Shown one piece after another: positions 54,582 through 63,092 of a stretch of 64,000 nt of DNA (the stretch's first letter is position 1; every line of letters begins with the position of its first letter). The stretch lies in the NCBI GenBank assembly GCA_046154185.1, contig JBJXGE010000076.1, positions 1 to 64,000 on the forward strand. Direction: 5' to 3'. The notes beneath the pieces are model-generated. The model was not told the origin of the DNA and did no database searches. It was given only the letters and a program-made list of their open reading frames with translations. The DNA comes from JBJXGE01 sp046154185 (GTDB lineage: Bacteria; Planctomycetota; UBA8108; UBA1146; JAJFFE01). The translations under genes and the position numbers were made by a program.

Positions 54582-54663
54582 GCAGCAATTTCCTTTCACG
54601 TATTATTGACCGCTTTCGCGGATGAGCGCCCTGAACGCGCTTTCCCGCGCAGCGCTTAAAGAG

Positions 54664-57600
54664 CTAGTTACACGGCGCTACACATCCGAGCGCATCCGTC
54701 GTCGGATCCGGGCCGCACGTCGGGAATGGCGCGGGCGGAGCCGGACCGGCGGAGAACAAGTACGTGAGCGTGAAGACCGGGTCGCCGATGTTGATCTGGC
54801 CATCGTCGTTGCTGTCGCAACTGTCCTCGCACGGTGGCAGCGTCCCGCCCGAGAACAGATACGCCAACGTGTAGACCGGATCACCAATGTTCAGGTTCGC
54901 ATCGTGATTGCAGTCCGCGCGACGAAGTTCGGGTGTTGCGACCGGCGGCTCGACGGAAGTCTCGATGATCACGGAGGAGGCCGTTTCCGGCACCCCGTCA
55001 CCATCGAGATCCGCCTCGAGCACGAGGTCGTACATCCGGAATGCGTCGTGATCTTCGGCGAAAACATCAACGTTCAGCCCCACGGTACTGCCGCCCGCGA
55101 TCTGCAGCGTACCAAAGACCGGCTCGCCAGGTGGTAGCCCGTTGAGCGAGACCGCCTGGTAGAGGTCGTTCATCGTCGTCGCAAAGAGGCGGAATTCCAC
55201 GGTCACCGAGTCGGTCGACGGATTCGTGACGTCACCCGTCAGCATGACTCCAGTTCCGACGCCGACCCCGACCGGATCATTCGGCCAGACGATGATGATC
55301 GGCGGTCCCACTGCGAGTGAGCCGTTGCAACAGAACATGTGGCCCGTCGACTGATTCTCGAAACAGATGCGAAAGCACGAGATTCCGGGTCCAATCGGCG
55401 CCGCCAGCGTGATCGGCACGTTCACACACGTGCCGGCCGGCACCGTCACCGTCGCCGGATGCGTGATGCTGATGGGACCACCGAGCGAGCATCCCGGCCC
55501 CGGTGACAACGACGTCGAAGTGATGTTGTACGTCTGCGCGATGAGACCATCGTTGCAGACCATCGCAGTCACGTTTACCGTGCCGCTACTCCCGATTTGT
55601 TTATCCCAGGGCACATGGCAGCGCTCTTTGCACTTGCCATACGCTCCGGCTTCATACAGTTCGCGCACTTCGCCGGCGAGCAGCACGCGGTCGAAAATCT
55701 CGACTTCGTCGATGTTGCCTTCGAAGTAGTTGAAGACCGGGAATGTGCCCGCGCCGATGTAAAGCGGTTGGGCGTTACTCAGGTTGCCGTAGCCGAAGCC
55801 CGAGAATGTGTCGGGGTCGACGCGATTGCCATCGACGTACATTCGTACGCCATTCAGCGACCGATCGCGATCGTAGCTCACCGCCACGTGATGCCAGTTA
55901 CCATCGTTGACGTTGGCGGCGAGGTTCGTGGGGGTGAAGATGTTGCCGATCGATGTGTCTTGGATCAGGAACGACAAGTAGCCGCTCCCGTCCACGAACA
56001 ACGCATACCCGGGGCCGGTGCCATTCGTGTCGAGTTTCGACACGATCGAGTGCTCGCCCGGAATGTTGTCGGTGAGACGCACCCACGCGTCGATGGAGAA
56101 GTCGCCGACGGTTGGTCCCGTGGGTATCCCGAAGTCGAGTTTCGGATGATCGGCGACGGTCACTAAGTTCGTGCCGCCGTAGAAAAGCGACTCGGCGACC
56201 AAGCCGCTCTGGTACGTCGTCTGCGCCACCTGACCATGGTTCCCCCACGCGATGTCCTCCGCTGTGGGCAGCGAAGTGTCGGTGTCGAGTGGCCACCAAC
56301 CGACCATGTCGAAGGGCGGCGAAACGCAACAGCACTCGGCGTTGGTCGCCGTTACTTCACCCACCAAGTTGAATCCGGTGACGACGCCATGCGTGTTCTC
56401 GACCACGACCTTGATGCAGTTCTCACCCGCGTGGAAGTAGCTCTGGTTCGTGACGACCACCGAGTCCGGTGGCAACTGGAAAGCGAAGCTCGGCACCGTC
56501 GTGAGAATTAAGAACCCGTTCAAGTACACTTTGGCGCGGTCATCCGACAACATGTCGAGCGACAACTGGGCATTCGAGAATCCTTCGCGCAAGCAGAAGC
56601 AAAATTGGTAGTCGAAAAAGCCGTTCGCGGTATTGATCGAGTGATAGATCCACGCGCTGCCGGTGGATCCCGGACCCACGAGCGGACCGTCCCACGCCGG
56701 GTGCTTCGCCTGCACTTCGGCGGCAATCGGTTCGGCCGAACCTAGGAACGGCGGCACCGCGCCATTTCCTGATGGGTCGCGATCACCGGTGACGAACCAC
56801 TCGTCATCCGGATTGTTGGGGGTGATCACGCCCGCGTACTGATCCCAGCCCGTGTTGAGCAGCACGACGAGGTCGCGCTGCGGGCACGGGAATTCGATCT
56901 CGGTCGTGATGCAGCATTCCTGCGATGGGCACTCCGTTGGCGGGACCGTCGGGTCCCCGGCAAGGATTCCCACGATTTGGTAACAAACTGTAGTTCCGGC
57001 CGGCGCGCCGACGTGCAAGTAGCTCGTGGCCGTCCCGCCGAGCGTCGCGATGAGCGTGCTGTTGCAAAGAATCTTGATCTGACTGTAACTCTGGCCGTTG
57101 ATCCACGTGAGCAGCACGCTCCCCAGAATCGGACCGGGTTCACATTGCAGATTGAAGGGCGGTGCGCAGCCGAGGCAGCATTCGGCGGACGGACATTCCA
57201 CCACAAGGCCGACCGCATCCGCGACAACCCCCGCCACCTGGCAGCAGATCTGTGTGCCGGAAACGACACCGGTCAACACATAGGACGTCGCTGTGCCCGG
57301 CAACGTCGTGACGAGCGAGCCGTTGCAGTAGACATTGATGCTGAGATAGGGCTGGGCATTCGTCCAAGACAGCAAGATATTGCCGCCCGGGATCAGCAGA
57401 GTGCAGGTCAAATTGATCGGCGGCTGGCAGCCGCTGCAACATTCTTCCGACGGGCAACGCTCCGGCGGAGTGCCAGGAGTCGTCGACACGAGGCCGACGA
57501 CGCGACAGCAGACTTGTTCGCCCGGGAGAATCGAACTCACGTAGCTCGTGGCCGTGCCCGGCAAAAAGGCGACGACGACACCGCCGCATTCGATCTCGAT

Positions 57601-58362
57601 TCCGAAATACGGTTGGCCGTTCGTCCAGTTGAGGACGAAGCCGCCAACGAGCGGATCGTAGAAGCAAGTGACGTTCACCGGCGGGAGGCAATCCGTGCAG
57701 CACAAGGCCGACGGGCAACGCGTGACCGTTCCGTCGGTGTTGAAGATCACTCCAATGACACGACAGCAGAACTGCGTCGCCGGTGGCGGCGCCGGAAGCG
57801 TGACAGTGGTGGTGGTCCCACTCAGGATGCTGACGACCGTGCCGTTGCACTCGATCTCGATGGCCGCATACACCTGCGGGTTGTACCAGCTCAAGAACAC
57901 CGTTCCCGTCGCCGCGTCATAGAAGCACCTCACATCCAACGGCGGGAGGCACCCGATGCAGCAGTCCGCGGACGGACAGTAGATCGGCGGCGCGCCGGGG
58001 ATGTTGAGCACGCCGACCACTTGGCAGCAGAGCTGCGGGAGCGCCGGCGAGGGGAAAAAAGTAAAGCTGGTCGCGGTTCCGGGGAGCTGTGCGATCAGCA
58101 CGCCGCACACGATGTCGATCTGATCGTAGATTTGTGAGTTCGTCCATGTGAGCGTCACGTTGCCGACGGCGTCGGCTGTACACGTGACGTTGGCCGGCGG
58201 GATACACGCCAACTGAGCTGCGGCCGGCACTGTGAAAGACAACAACAAACCCAACGCGCAACACAGCAGTGTGAAGCGCGCGTCGAGCAAGCGATGGATC
58301 CGCCCGTGTCCGATGGGATTTTCTGATCGCCGTCCGCACGGCGGTAAACACAAAGATTTCAT
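54664..58362 (-). CDS. giant secreted protein: five cysteine-rich FN3-like repeats, LamG-like domain, dockerin-like tail
   Basis: A 1232-residue exported protein. After a long n-region and signal ending PAAA/Q come five repeats of about 95 residues at roughly 45-520. Each has the form CxPPxNVTC, an LTWTNGQxYxxIxIxCxG strand pair, LPGTATSY, CCxVVGV and a closing CPSxxCCxGC. A beta domain follows at about 530-690, then a LamG/concanavalin-like domain at about 700-890 (WWPLDTD, FSIDAWVRLTDN, DGNWHHVAVSYDR, GNIDEVEIFDRVL). Beta domains lead to the tail (RRADCNHDANLNIGDPV, ending VAPCN). ATG 58362 has GAAAGG upstream. Likely surface-exposed and disulfide-stiffened; ligand unknown. Confidence 0.85.
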   Translation of the reverse strand: MKSLCLPPCGRRSENPIGHGRIHRLLDARFTLLCCALGLLLSFTVPAAAQLACIPPANVTCTADAVGNVTLTWTNSQIYDQIDIVCGVLIAQLPGTATSFTFFPSPALPQLCCQVVGVLNIPGAPPIYCPSADCCIGCLPPLDVRCFYDAATGTVFLSWYNPQVYAAIEIECNGTVVSILSGTTTTVTLPAPPPATQFCCRVIGVIFNTDGTVTRCPSALCCTDCLPPVNVTCFYDPLVGGFVLNWTNGQPYFGIEIECGGVVVAFLPGTATSYVSSILPGEQVCCRVVGLVSTTPGTPPERCPSEECCSGCQPPINLTCTLLIPGGNILLSWTNAQPYLSINVYCNGSLVTTLPGTATSYVLTGVVSGTQICCQVAGVVADAVGLVVECPSAECCLGCAPPFNLQCEPGPILGSVLLTWINGQSYSQIKILCNSTLIATLGGTATSYLHVGAPAGTTVCYQIVGILAGDPTVPPTECPSQECCITTEIEFPCPQRDLVVLLNTGWDQYAGVITPNNPDDEWFVTGDRDPSGNGAVPPFLGSAEPIAAEVQAKHPAWDGPLVGPGSTGSAWIYHSINTANGFFDYQFCFCLREGFSNAQLSLDMLSDDRAKVYLNGFLILTTVPSFAFQLPPDSVVVTNQSYFHAGENCIKVVVENTHGVVTGFNLVGEVTATNAECCCVSPPFDMVGWWPLDTDTSLPTAEDIAWGNHGQVAQTTYQSGLVAESLFYGGTNLVTVADHPKLDFGIPTGPTVGDFSIDAWVRLTDNIPGEHSIVSKLDTNGTGPGYALFVDGSGYLSFLIQDTSIGNIFTPTNLAANVNDGNWHHVAVSYDRDRSLNGVRMYVDGNRVDPDTFSGFGYGNLSNAQPLYIGAGTFPVFNYFEGNIDEVEIFDRVLLAGEVRELYEAGAYGKCKERCHVPWDKQIGSSGTVNVTAMVCNDGLIAQTYNITSTSLSPGPGCSLGGPISITHPATVTVPAGTCVNVPITLAAPIGPGISCFRICFENQSTGHMFCCNGSLAVGPPIIIVWPNDPVGVGVGTGVMLTGDVTNPSTDSVTVEFRLFATTMNDLYQAVSLNGLPPGEPVFGTLQIAGGSTVGLNVDVFAEDHDAFRMYDLVLEADLDGDGVPETASSVIIETSVEPPVATPELRRADCNHDANLNIGDPVYTLAYLFSGGTLPPCEDSCDSNDDGQINIGDPVFTLTYLFSAGPAPPAPFPTCGPDPTTDALGCVAPCN

Positions 58363-58693
58363 GGTAAGCACCTTTCTTCGGGAGCATGAGCTCGACTCCC
58401 GTTCTGGAATTGTTGCCGGTGCGTCACTCGGCAGAGTTCAGTCCCTTATTCGCCGTGGCGCGTTGGGTCACCAGCTCGAAGTGGTGTGTCTCGACGCTTC
58501 CGCACGCCTGCAATCAAACTCCCCGCGCGATCGCTCCTTTCCGTCGCGGAGCGCGGCTAAAAGCCGCGACCGTCGAACTGCAAGCGACGTCCGGCTGGAA
58601 CGGGCGCAAAGAAATCCGTAAATCATTAACTGAGCGGAAGGAAAGCGATTCCAACGAATAGCAGAACGAGTCGGCGCCGCAGCCGACTGAGAA
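58363..58693. other. non-coding stretch upstream of the giant secreted protein
   Basis: No gene is recognised in these 331 bases. They should contain the promoter of the gene starting at 58362 (minus strand). No strong -10/-35 pair stood out. Upstream of it lies the aminotransferase remnant. Confidence 0.35.
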
Positions 58694-58843
58694 CAAGAAG
58701 GCACTCCGCCAGAGTCATAGAGTGAAATCTAGACTGCCGAGGATGGTGATATTTTCGCGCGTGGAACCGAAGGCGCTGGCGGGGAAACCCAGCAAGTTGA
58801 ACTCGGCGAGTAGATCCGATCATCGCGCCGCGATGGGAAAAAG
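58694..58843 (-). pseudogene. decayed second copy of the aminotransferase 3' end
   Basis: On the minus strand these bases encode FPIAAR, then a stop, then SDLLAEFNLLGFPASAFGS and TRENITILGSLDFTL. This closely matches the end of the aminotransferase at 59882 (FPIAARWSDLVAEFGVLG...). The tryptophan codon TGG has become TGA. By hand alignment, the core differs at about 15 of 120 bases. It lacks everything upstream of FPIAAR. Confidence 0.8.
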
Positions 58844-58877
58844 TGATCTCATTGCGCTGCGGATGACTGCGCCGCGC

Positions 58878-59723
58878 TCATGGGCAATCGTACACCGAGC
58901 AAACGAGGTCATCGGGCCTCGGGTCGGGTCCGCAACTCGAAAGCGGGCGGGGCGGGGCAGCGCCGCCGGCGAACAAATACGTCAGTAGATATATGGGATC
59001 GGCAATGCCCTCGAGGATCCCGTTGTCATTGACGTCGGCGGCGTCATCGCAGAATAGCTGGACGGTTGTGCCGAAGTACCAGTTGAGCAGCAGGATCGGA
59101 TCGAACAGGTCGAGCCCGCCATCCGAGTTCGCATCGCCACGCAAAAAATCGGATGGCGCGACGATGATCAGTGTCCCCGGCTCGAGGCTGGGAGTGTATT
59201 CCGAGTCCGAGCAGTTGGTGCCGAAGAACAGGATCAACAGCGTCCAATCCGTGCATGCGCACGGTTCGAGGAGCGTGGCTCCCGTCGCCAGCCCGAGGTA
59301 CGTCGCACGATAGAGCTCGAGGTCCAGCCCGAACTGAAGCCACGGTCCGGTGGCGGAGAGCGAAGTGATGAGAGACGCTTCCCACCCCTCGTTTTCAATG
59401 TTGATCGACGCGTAGTCCGGCTCATTCCCCACCAGCATCTCGAAGACAGCCGATCCCAACACGACCGAGACGACTTGAGCCACCGCCGCATCGTGCGACA
59501 CCGCGATATGCCAAGCAGATGTGCTGTCGTGGCAAAAAGCCCCGCTCTGTAGGTGGTCGAAGTGAACTTGGACGGTGGCGGTTCCGCCCGTCGCTGCCAC
59601 GGCGTCGGTCACCGTTAAGACACGGTCTGGATCGAGAGCATAGCCCTGCGCGGCAAGGGGAATGGGAGTGATGATCAATGAGAATGAGAGTATGACGACC
59701 AGCCGACGACCAAATCGTTGCAT
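58878..59723 (-). CDS. secreted protein with cohesin-like N-domain and dockerin-like tail
   Basis: A 281-residue exported protein whose signal ends PLAAQ. Residues about 30-190 form a beta-rich domain (SGAFCHDSTSAWHIAVSHD, TATVQVHFDHLQ) resembling the N-terminal domain of the protein at 44921. The tail is FLRGDANSDGGLDLFDPILL, then ADVNDNGILEGIADPIYLL with a two-residue insertion in the second calcium loop, ending YDCP. ATG 59723 has GAGGAAACC just upstream. It lies immediately downstream of the aminotransferase on the same strand, 158 bases away. Confidence 0.8.
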   Translation of the reverse strand: MQRFGRRLVVILSFSLIITPIPLAAQGYALDPDRVLTVTDAVAATGGTATVQVHFDHLQSGAFCHDSTSAWHIAVSHDAAVAQVVSVVLGSAVFEMLVGNEPDYASINIENEGWEASLITSLSATGPWLQFGLDLELYRATYLGLATGATLLEPCACTDWTLLILFFGTNCSDSEYTPSLEPGTLIIVAPSDFLRGDANSDGGLDLFDPILLLNWYFGTTVQLFCDDAADVNDNGILEGIADPIYLLTYLFAGGAAPPRPLSSCGPDPRPDDLVCSVYDCP

Positions 59724-59881
59724 TGGTTTCCTCCTTCTCCCCCGTGAGGCACATGCCGGATCCTATCTTGCGGCGTGGAGAACGAAAGAGTGCCTTGCCG
59801 AAGCTTCGCGTCCTCACGCCGGCCTGCGGTTCCTCGCAACGCGGCCGCCTTTACTCAGAAAAAGGAAGTACGCCGCCAGCT

Positions 59882-60874
59882 TCATAGAGTGAAATTCAGA
59901 CTGCCGAGGATGGTGATATTTTTGCGTGCGGAACCGAATACGCTGGCGGGGAGACCGAGCACGCCGAACTCGGCGACTAGATCCGACCATCGCGCTGCGA
60001 TGGGGAAAAGGTAGCGGGGAGTCGCACTCGCCGTCGGCCTTGGTAATTCCAGCGGCAATGCCGCGCAGAGGCGGTTTTGAGCAGAGTCGAGTTCGCGCGC
60101 AACCGTAGCGGGCAAGTCAAAGTGCGACGCGAGAAGTTCGTGGGCGCGAATGAGGTTCGCTTGGGGTGGTGGCTGATGACGAAATAACGGCGTCAATGCA
60201 AGGACATCCGTTATCGGCACCAACGTGACACCGAAGAGTCGCGGCGACAGCCAGCCTTTGGTCAGCGAGTGCAGCAGCAGCGTTTGGCCCGTCCGCAGCA
60301 GATTCAGAGTCGAACCGTGGAACCGTGTTTCGAACGTATAGACCGCATCGAGTAACAGACGACGTCGAGAACTGGCGGCGAGCCAAGCAGTGAGCGCGCT
60401 GACATCCGCCGAATCGAGCCAGCGCCCGAGTGGTTTGAGCGGATTCGTGACGACGAGCAGCTCCGGCGCGGTCTCGGTATCACAATCGGCGGCGGGCCAA
60501 CGCGGCGCCGGCAGCGTCGGAAATGTCCGCGGCGCCAAGCCGGCGGCACTCGCCAGTTCACCATAGACAGGATAGTTGTCTTCCGGCAGCCACAGTCTCG
60601 CGCCCTTCGCGGCGTAGTATTGGAACAAAACAGCGAGACTGTGGCGCACACCGCACGAGACGAGCGCACGGCGTGCGGTCTCCGGCGGGAAGTCGAACAA
60701 CTTCGCCCACCGCGCGGCCAAGTCGCAGCGATGCACCGTGTGTTCAGCGGTATGAGTTGCGGGTGGAATGTGCCGAGTCAGCGCGCGGTACAGGTTCGTC
60801 TCCGCGCAATCCAGCACATCTTTCCGTTCGTGCTGCATCTGCGCCCGCAATTGCTGAAAGTCCGCGAAGTTCAT
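59882..60874 (-). CDS. PLP-dependent aminotransferase-like enzyme (fold type I)
   Basis: A 330-residue enzyme with the key residues of class I/II aminotransferases: TNPLKPLG with Asn144, LLLDAVYTF with Asp176 and Tyr179, and LLHSLTKGW with the PLP lysine Lys206. It is short for the family (typically 380-400) and lacks a normal N-terminal arm. Its ATG overlaps the stop of the radical SAM gene (ATGA), so the two are translationally coupled and probably act in one pathway. The substrate is unknown. Its 3' end is duplicated at 58694. Confidence 0.85.
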   Translation of the reverse strand: MNFADFQQLRAQMQHERKDVLDCAETNLYRALTRHIPPATHTAEHTVHRCDLAARWAKLFDFPPETARRALVSCGVRHSLAVLFQYYAAKGARLWLPEDNYPVYGELASAAGLAPRTFPTLPAPRWPAADCDTETAPELLVVTNPLKPLGRWLDSADVSALTAWLAASSRRRLLLDAVYTFETRFHGSTLNLLRTGQTLLLHSLTKGWLSPRLFGVTLVPITDVLALTPLFRHQPPPQANLIRAHELLASHFDLPATVARELDSAQNRLCAALPLELPRPTASATPRYLFPIAARWSDLVAEFGVLGLPASVFGSARKNITILGSLNFTL

Positions 60875-62211
60875 GAGGTGTTGGTCACGTTCACTTCACT
60901 CGCTCGGTCTTCGAGCGACGCAAGGCAACGGCCGTCCGCCATCAAGTTCCAGCTTCGCGCGATGCCGCGAGCGCGTTCCCAGAAAAGGCTCGGCTCCGTG
61001 TAGGCGGCGATACGGAGGGGTCGGCCTCGCCATTCGCCGCGAAACACCGGTGAGCCCCATGGTAGACGCGCTTCTTCCACGAAGCCGTGCGTGGCGGCGA
61101 ATTCCAGCACGAGCGCGAGCGGCACTTGATGCGCGTGGCTCCATTCATTTGCGGCGTGCCGGTGATAAACGGATTCGACGCTCGTGCTGACGTAGAGTTC
61201 CTTGAAGCAGAGTTCCGGCACGCCGAGCGCCGTCGCCCAATCCACGTAGGATTCCAAGATTGACAGGCTGTCCACTCCGCCGCGTTGCAGTACACAAGTA
61301 AAGCGCAGCCGCAGACCCGGCCAAAGCGCACGTCCTACGTTCCACGTTGTTGCGATGGCTGCTACGTCGGTCCGCAGGTTCATCAGTCGTCCGCTCGTGT
61401 CGTCGTCGTGATGATGCCGCGACACCGCGAGGACGCCGAGACCGGCGGACGCGTAAGCCGCCAACGCCGCCGCTCGTGGGTCGCTTTCACGTCGAGCGAG
61501 GTGATGGCCGTTGGTGATGAGCACGGCTTTACTCAGCTCCGCCTTGCCAACCGCGATCAACTCGCAGAGCCGCTGCTGCCGCACCAGTCCCGGTTCGCCG
61601 CCGCCCGTTATGACGAATCGTTCCGCCCCGCGAGCGCGAGCCACCGCCGCGAGCCGCGCAACCTGTGTGAGGTCGAGTTCCGCTTGCTCCTGTTCGGCGG
61701 AAGCCGACGCGTCGGAAAAACAAAAGGGACAGGATGCCTGGCACCCGAGCGCGATCGGCAGCACGGAAAATGTGCGCGGTTGCAGGTGCGCGTAATCACG
61801 CAACACCGGCTGCAGCAACCGCAGCGAGTGCGCGCACGCTTCCTCCACCGCGACCGAGACGAGCCGTCCGCCGGGCGCATCCCCTTCGATGAAAGCCACG
61901 CCATCGAGTGGAATAGTCGGCGACTCGACGTAGCGGCCGAGCCCGGTTCGCGTGTTTAGCCGCAGCGCGCTCGACAAAACTCTCGTGCGCAGCGCGACGA
62001 GCCGGTTTCCCGGGAGCGCGAGTTTTTCCAGCAGCGCGGCGGCCTTGCGAATGCCGATGTCCAACTCGTCGGCACGCAATAGAAAGAACCGGTCGGGAAA
62101 CGTGCTCTCCGGCACACCCGCCTTCGAGTACGTACGAGCATACTTGTCGTATCCGCGTACGAAGTTCGACAACGCCGTGACGTGCCAAAGGGTCTCGTAG
62201 CTCGAACTCAT
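60871..62211 (-). CDS. radical SAM enzyme, unknown substrate
   Basis: A 446-residue protein with a [4Fe-4S] radical SAM core. The cluster motif is GCQASCPFCF with Cys157, Cys161 and Cys164, followed by VITGGGEPGL (201-210), the usual GGEP SAM-binding block. The N-terminal 145 residues (LSNFVRGYDKYARTYSKAG, FPDRFFLLRADELDIGI) belong to no family I recognise. No C-terminal SPASM-type cysteine cluster is evident. It is the first gene of the pair with the aminotransferase. No leader peptide gene that would suggest a RiPP is seen. ATG 62211 lacks a clear ribosome-binding site. Confidence 0.87.
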   Translation of the reverse strand: MSSSYETLWHVTALSNFVRGYDKYARTYSKAGVPESTFPDRFFLLRADELDIGIRKAAALLEKLALPGNRLVALRTRVLSSALRLNTRTGLGRYVESPTIPLDGVAFIEGDAPGGRLVSVAVEEACAHSLRLLQPVLRDYAHLQPRTFSVLPIALGCQASCPFCFSDASASAEQEQAELDLTQVARLAAVARARGAERFVITGGGEPGLVRQQRLCELIAVGKAELSKAVLITNGHHLARRESDPRAAALAAYASAGLGVLAVSRHHHDDDTSGRLMNLRTDVAAIATTWNVGRALWPGLRLRFTCVLQRGGVDSLSILESYVDWATALGVPELCFKELYVSTSVESVYHRHAANEWSHAHQVPLALVLEFAATHGFVEEARLPWGSPVFRGEWRGRPLRIAAYTEPSLFWERARGIARSWNLMADGRCLASLEDRASEVNVTNTS

Positions 62212-62327
62212 TGCATTGGATTGTTCAACAACAGGAAGCGTCCAGCAAGCCGTAGATGCGCCAGGCCGTAACGCCGGAAACTTAGCATGCGGACGCCATT
62301 GCTCAGCGAATGTCTCGTCAAAGCAGG

Positions 62328-62366
62328 CGAGCCCCAGATCGAGCGCTTGCGCCGATCTGGGGCTCG
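62328..62366. terminator. long perfect hairpin between the small-membrane operon and the radical SAM gene
   Basis: Fourteen bases at 62328-62341 (CGAGCCCCAGATCG) pair perfectly with 62353-62366. The loop AGCGCTTGCGC can form a further four-base GCGC stem. On the minus strand it follows the two small membrane genes and precedes the radical SAM gene. There is no U-run. It may be a Rho-assisted terminator or an RNA-stability element. Confidence 0.5.
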
Positions 62367-62473
62367 ATGGCTGGTCGTGTTGAGGCTACTGTCGCACTGC
62401 AGCATCCCTACTCGCGAATTGATGGATTCTCAGGCTCGAGCCCAAGTAGAGCTCGTGCCTTCATCCTTATTCC

Positions 62474-62662
62474 TTATTCTTTATCGCCAGCGGAGGAATC
62501 AACCGTGGATTCTCGACGCACCAGAGCACGCTCCCACGCTGTTAGGTCTTCCGATCGGCTGTGGTGCGGGTCGGCAGCCTCGCCGAGACCCACACTGAGA
62601 ATTGCCATCGAGGTGATCGCAACCACGAAGACACCGACTCCGAAAATGATTGCTGTGCTCAT
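62474..62662 (-). CDS. small single-pass membrane protein
   Basis: A 62-residue protein with one transmembrane helix (AIIFGVGVFVVAITSMAILSV) and a charged cytoplasmic tail (WERALVRRESTVDSS). Its ATG overlaps the stop of the next gene upstream (62659) by four bases, so it is co-translated with it. AAGGG lies about 11 bases upstream. No function is recognised. Confidence 0.55.
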   Translation of the reverse strand: MSTAIIFGVGVFVVAITSMAILSVGLGEAADPHHSRSEDLTAWERALVRRESTVDSSAGDKE

Positions 62663-62838
62663 GGATTGCCAACCCTTCGACCGGACAGCACGAGCGCACC
62701 GAGCGAGAGAATCGAGGGCACCCAAATACCGACGAACACGCCCTCGTCCCGCTGTCCGCTAAACCAAAGGTAGACCGAGAAGGCAAACGAGATTCCAGCG
62801 GCAAAGAGGATCAACAATTTTGCCGATCGGATTTTCAT
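62659..62838 (-). CDS. small two-pass membrane protein
   Basis: A 59-residue protein with two hydrophobic segments, AKLLILFAAGISFAFSVYLW and VGIWVPSILSLGALVLSG. It resembles small uncharacterised membrane proteins found in many bacteria. ATG 62838 has GGAGG at good spacing. It is the first gene of a two-gene unit with the 62-residue membrane protein. Confidence 0.6.
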   Translation of the reverse strand: MKIRSAKLLILFAAGISFAFSVYLWFSGQRDEGVFVGIWVPSILSLGALVLSGRRVGNP

Positions 62839-63092
62839 GGCGCTAACCTCCAGTTTCCGGTTTTTCGACACGGGCTCGTCACTCATGCCGAGACACTGAT
62901 GACTGCGCCTGTGCGAAGTCGAGAGCGAGCTTTCGTGATTGAGTTCGCCAAGCGGATAGCAATCGGATTCAAAATGTGTCGCCCGACGTGGGCCCGCGGT
63001 TTGCAATTGCAGCCAATATCGCTACAGACCTCGGCCGAGCCCCCGATTAATCCTGTGCATTTCTCCGCGCATTCGAAGCGCGTCGGGGTTGG

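Noticed and set aside
54376..54609. 77-residue frame after metH
   Set aside because: No ribosome-binding site and no homology pattern; it overlaps the metH end and a hairpin.
59882..62838. A RiPP biosynthetic cluster around the radical SAM gene
   Set aside because: No short precursor peptide with a leader, no PqqD-like recognition domain, no protease or dedicated exporter were seen. The two tiny membrane proteins have hydrophobic helices, not precursor features.
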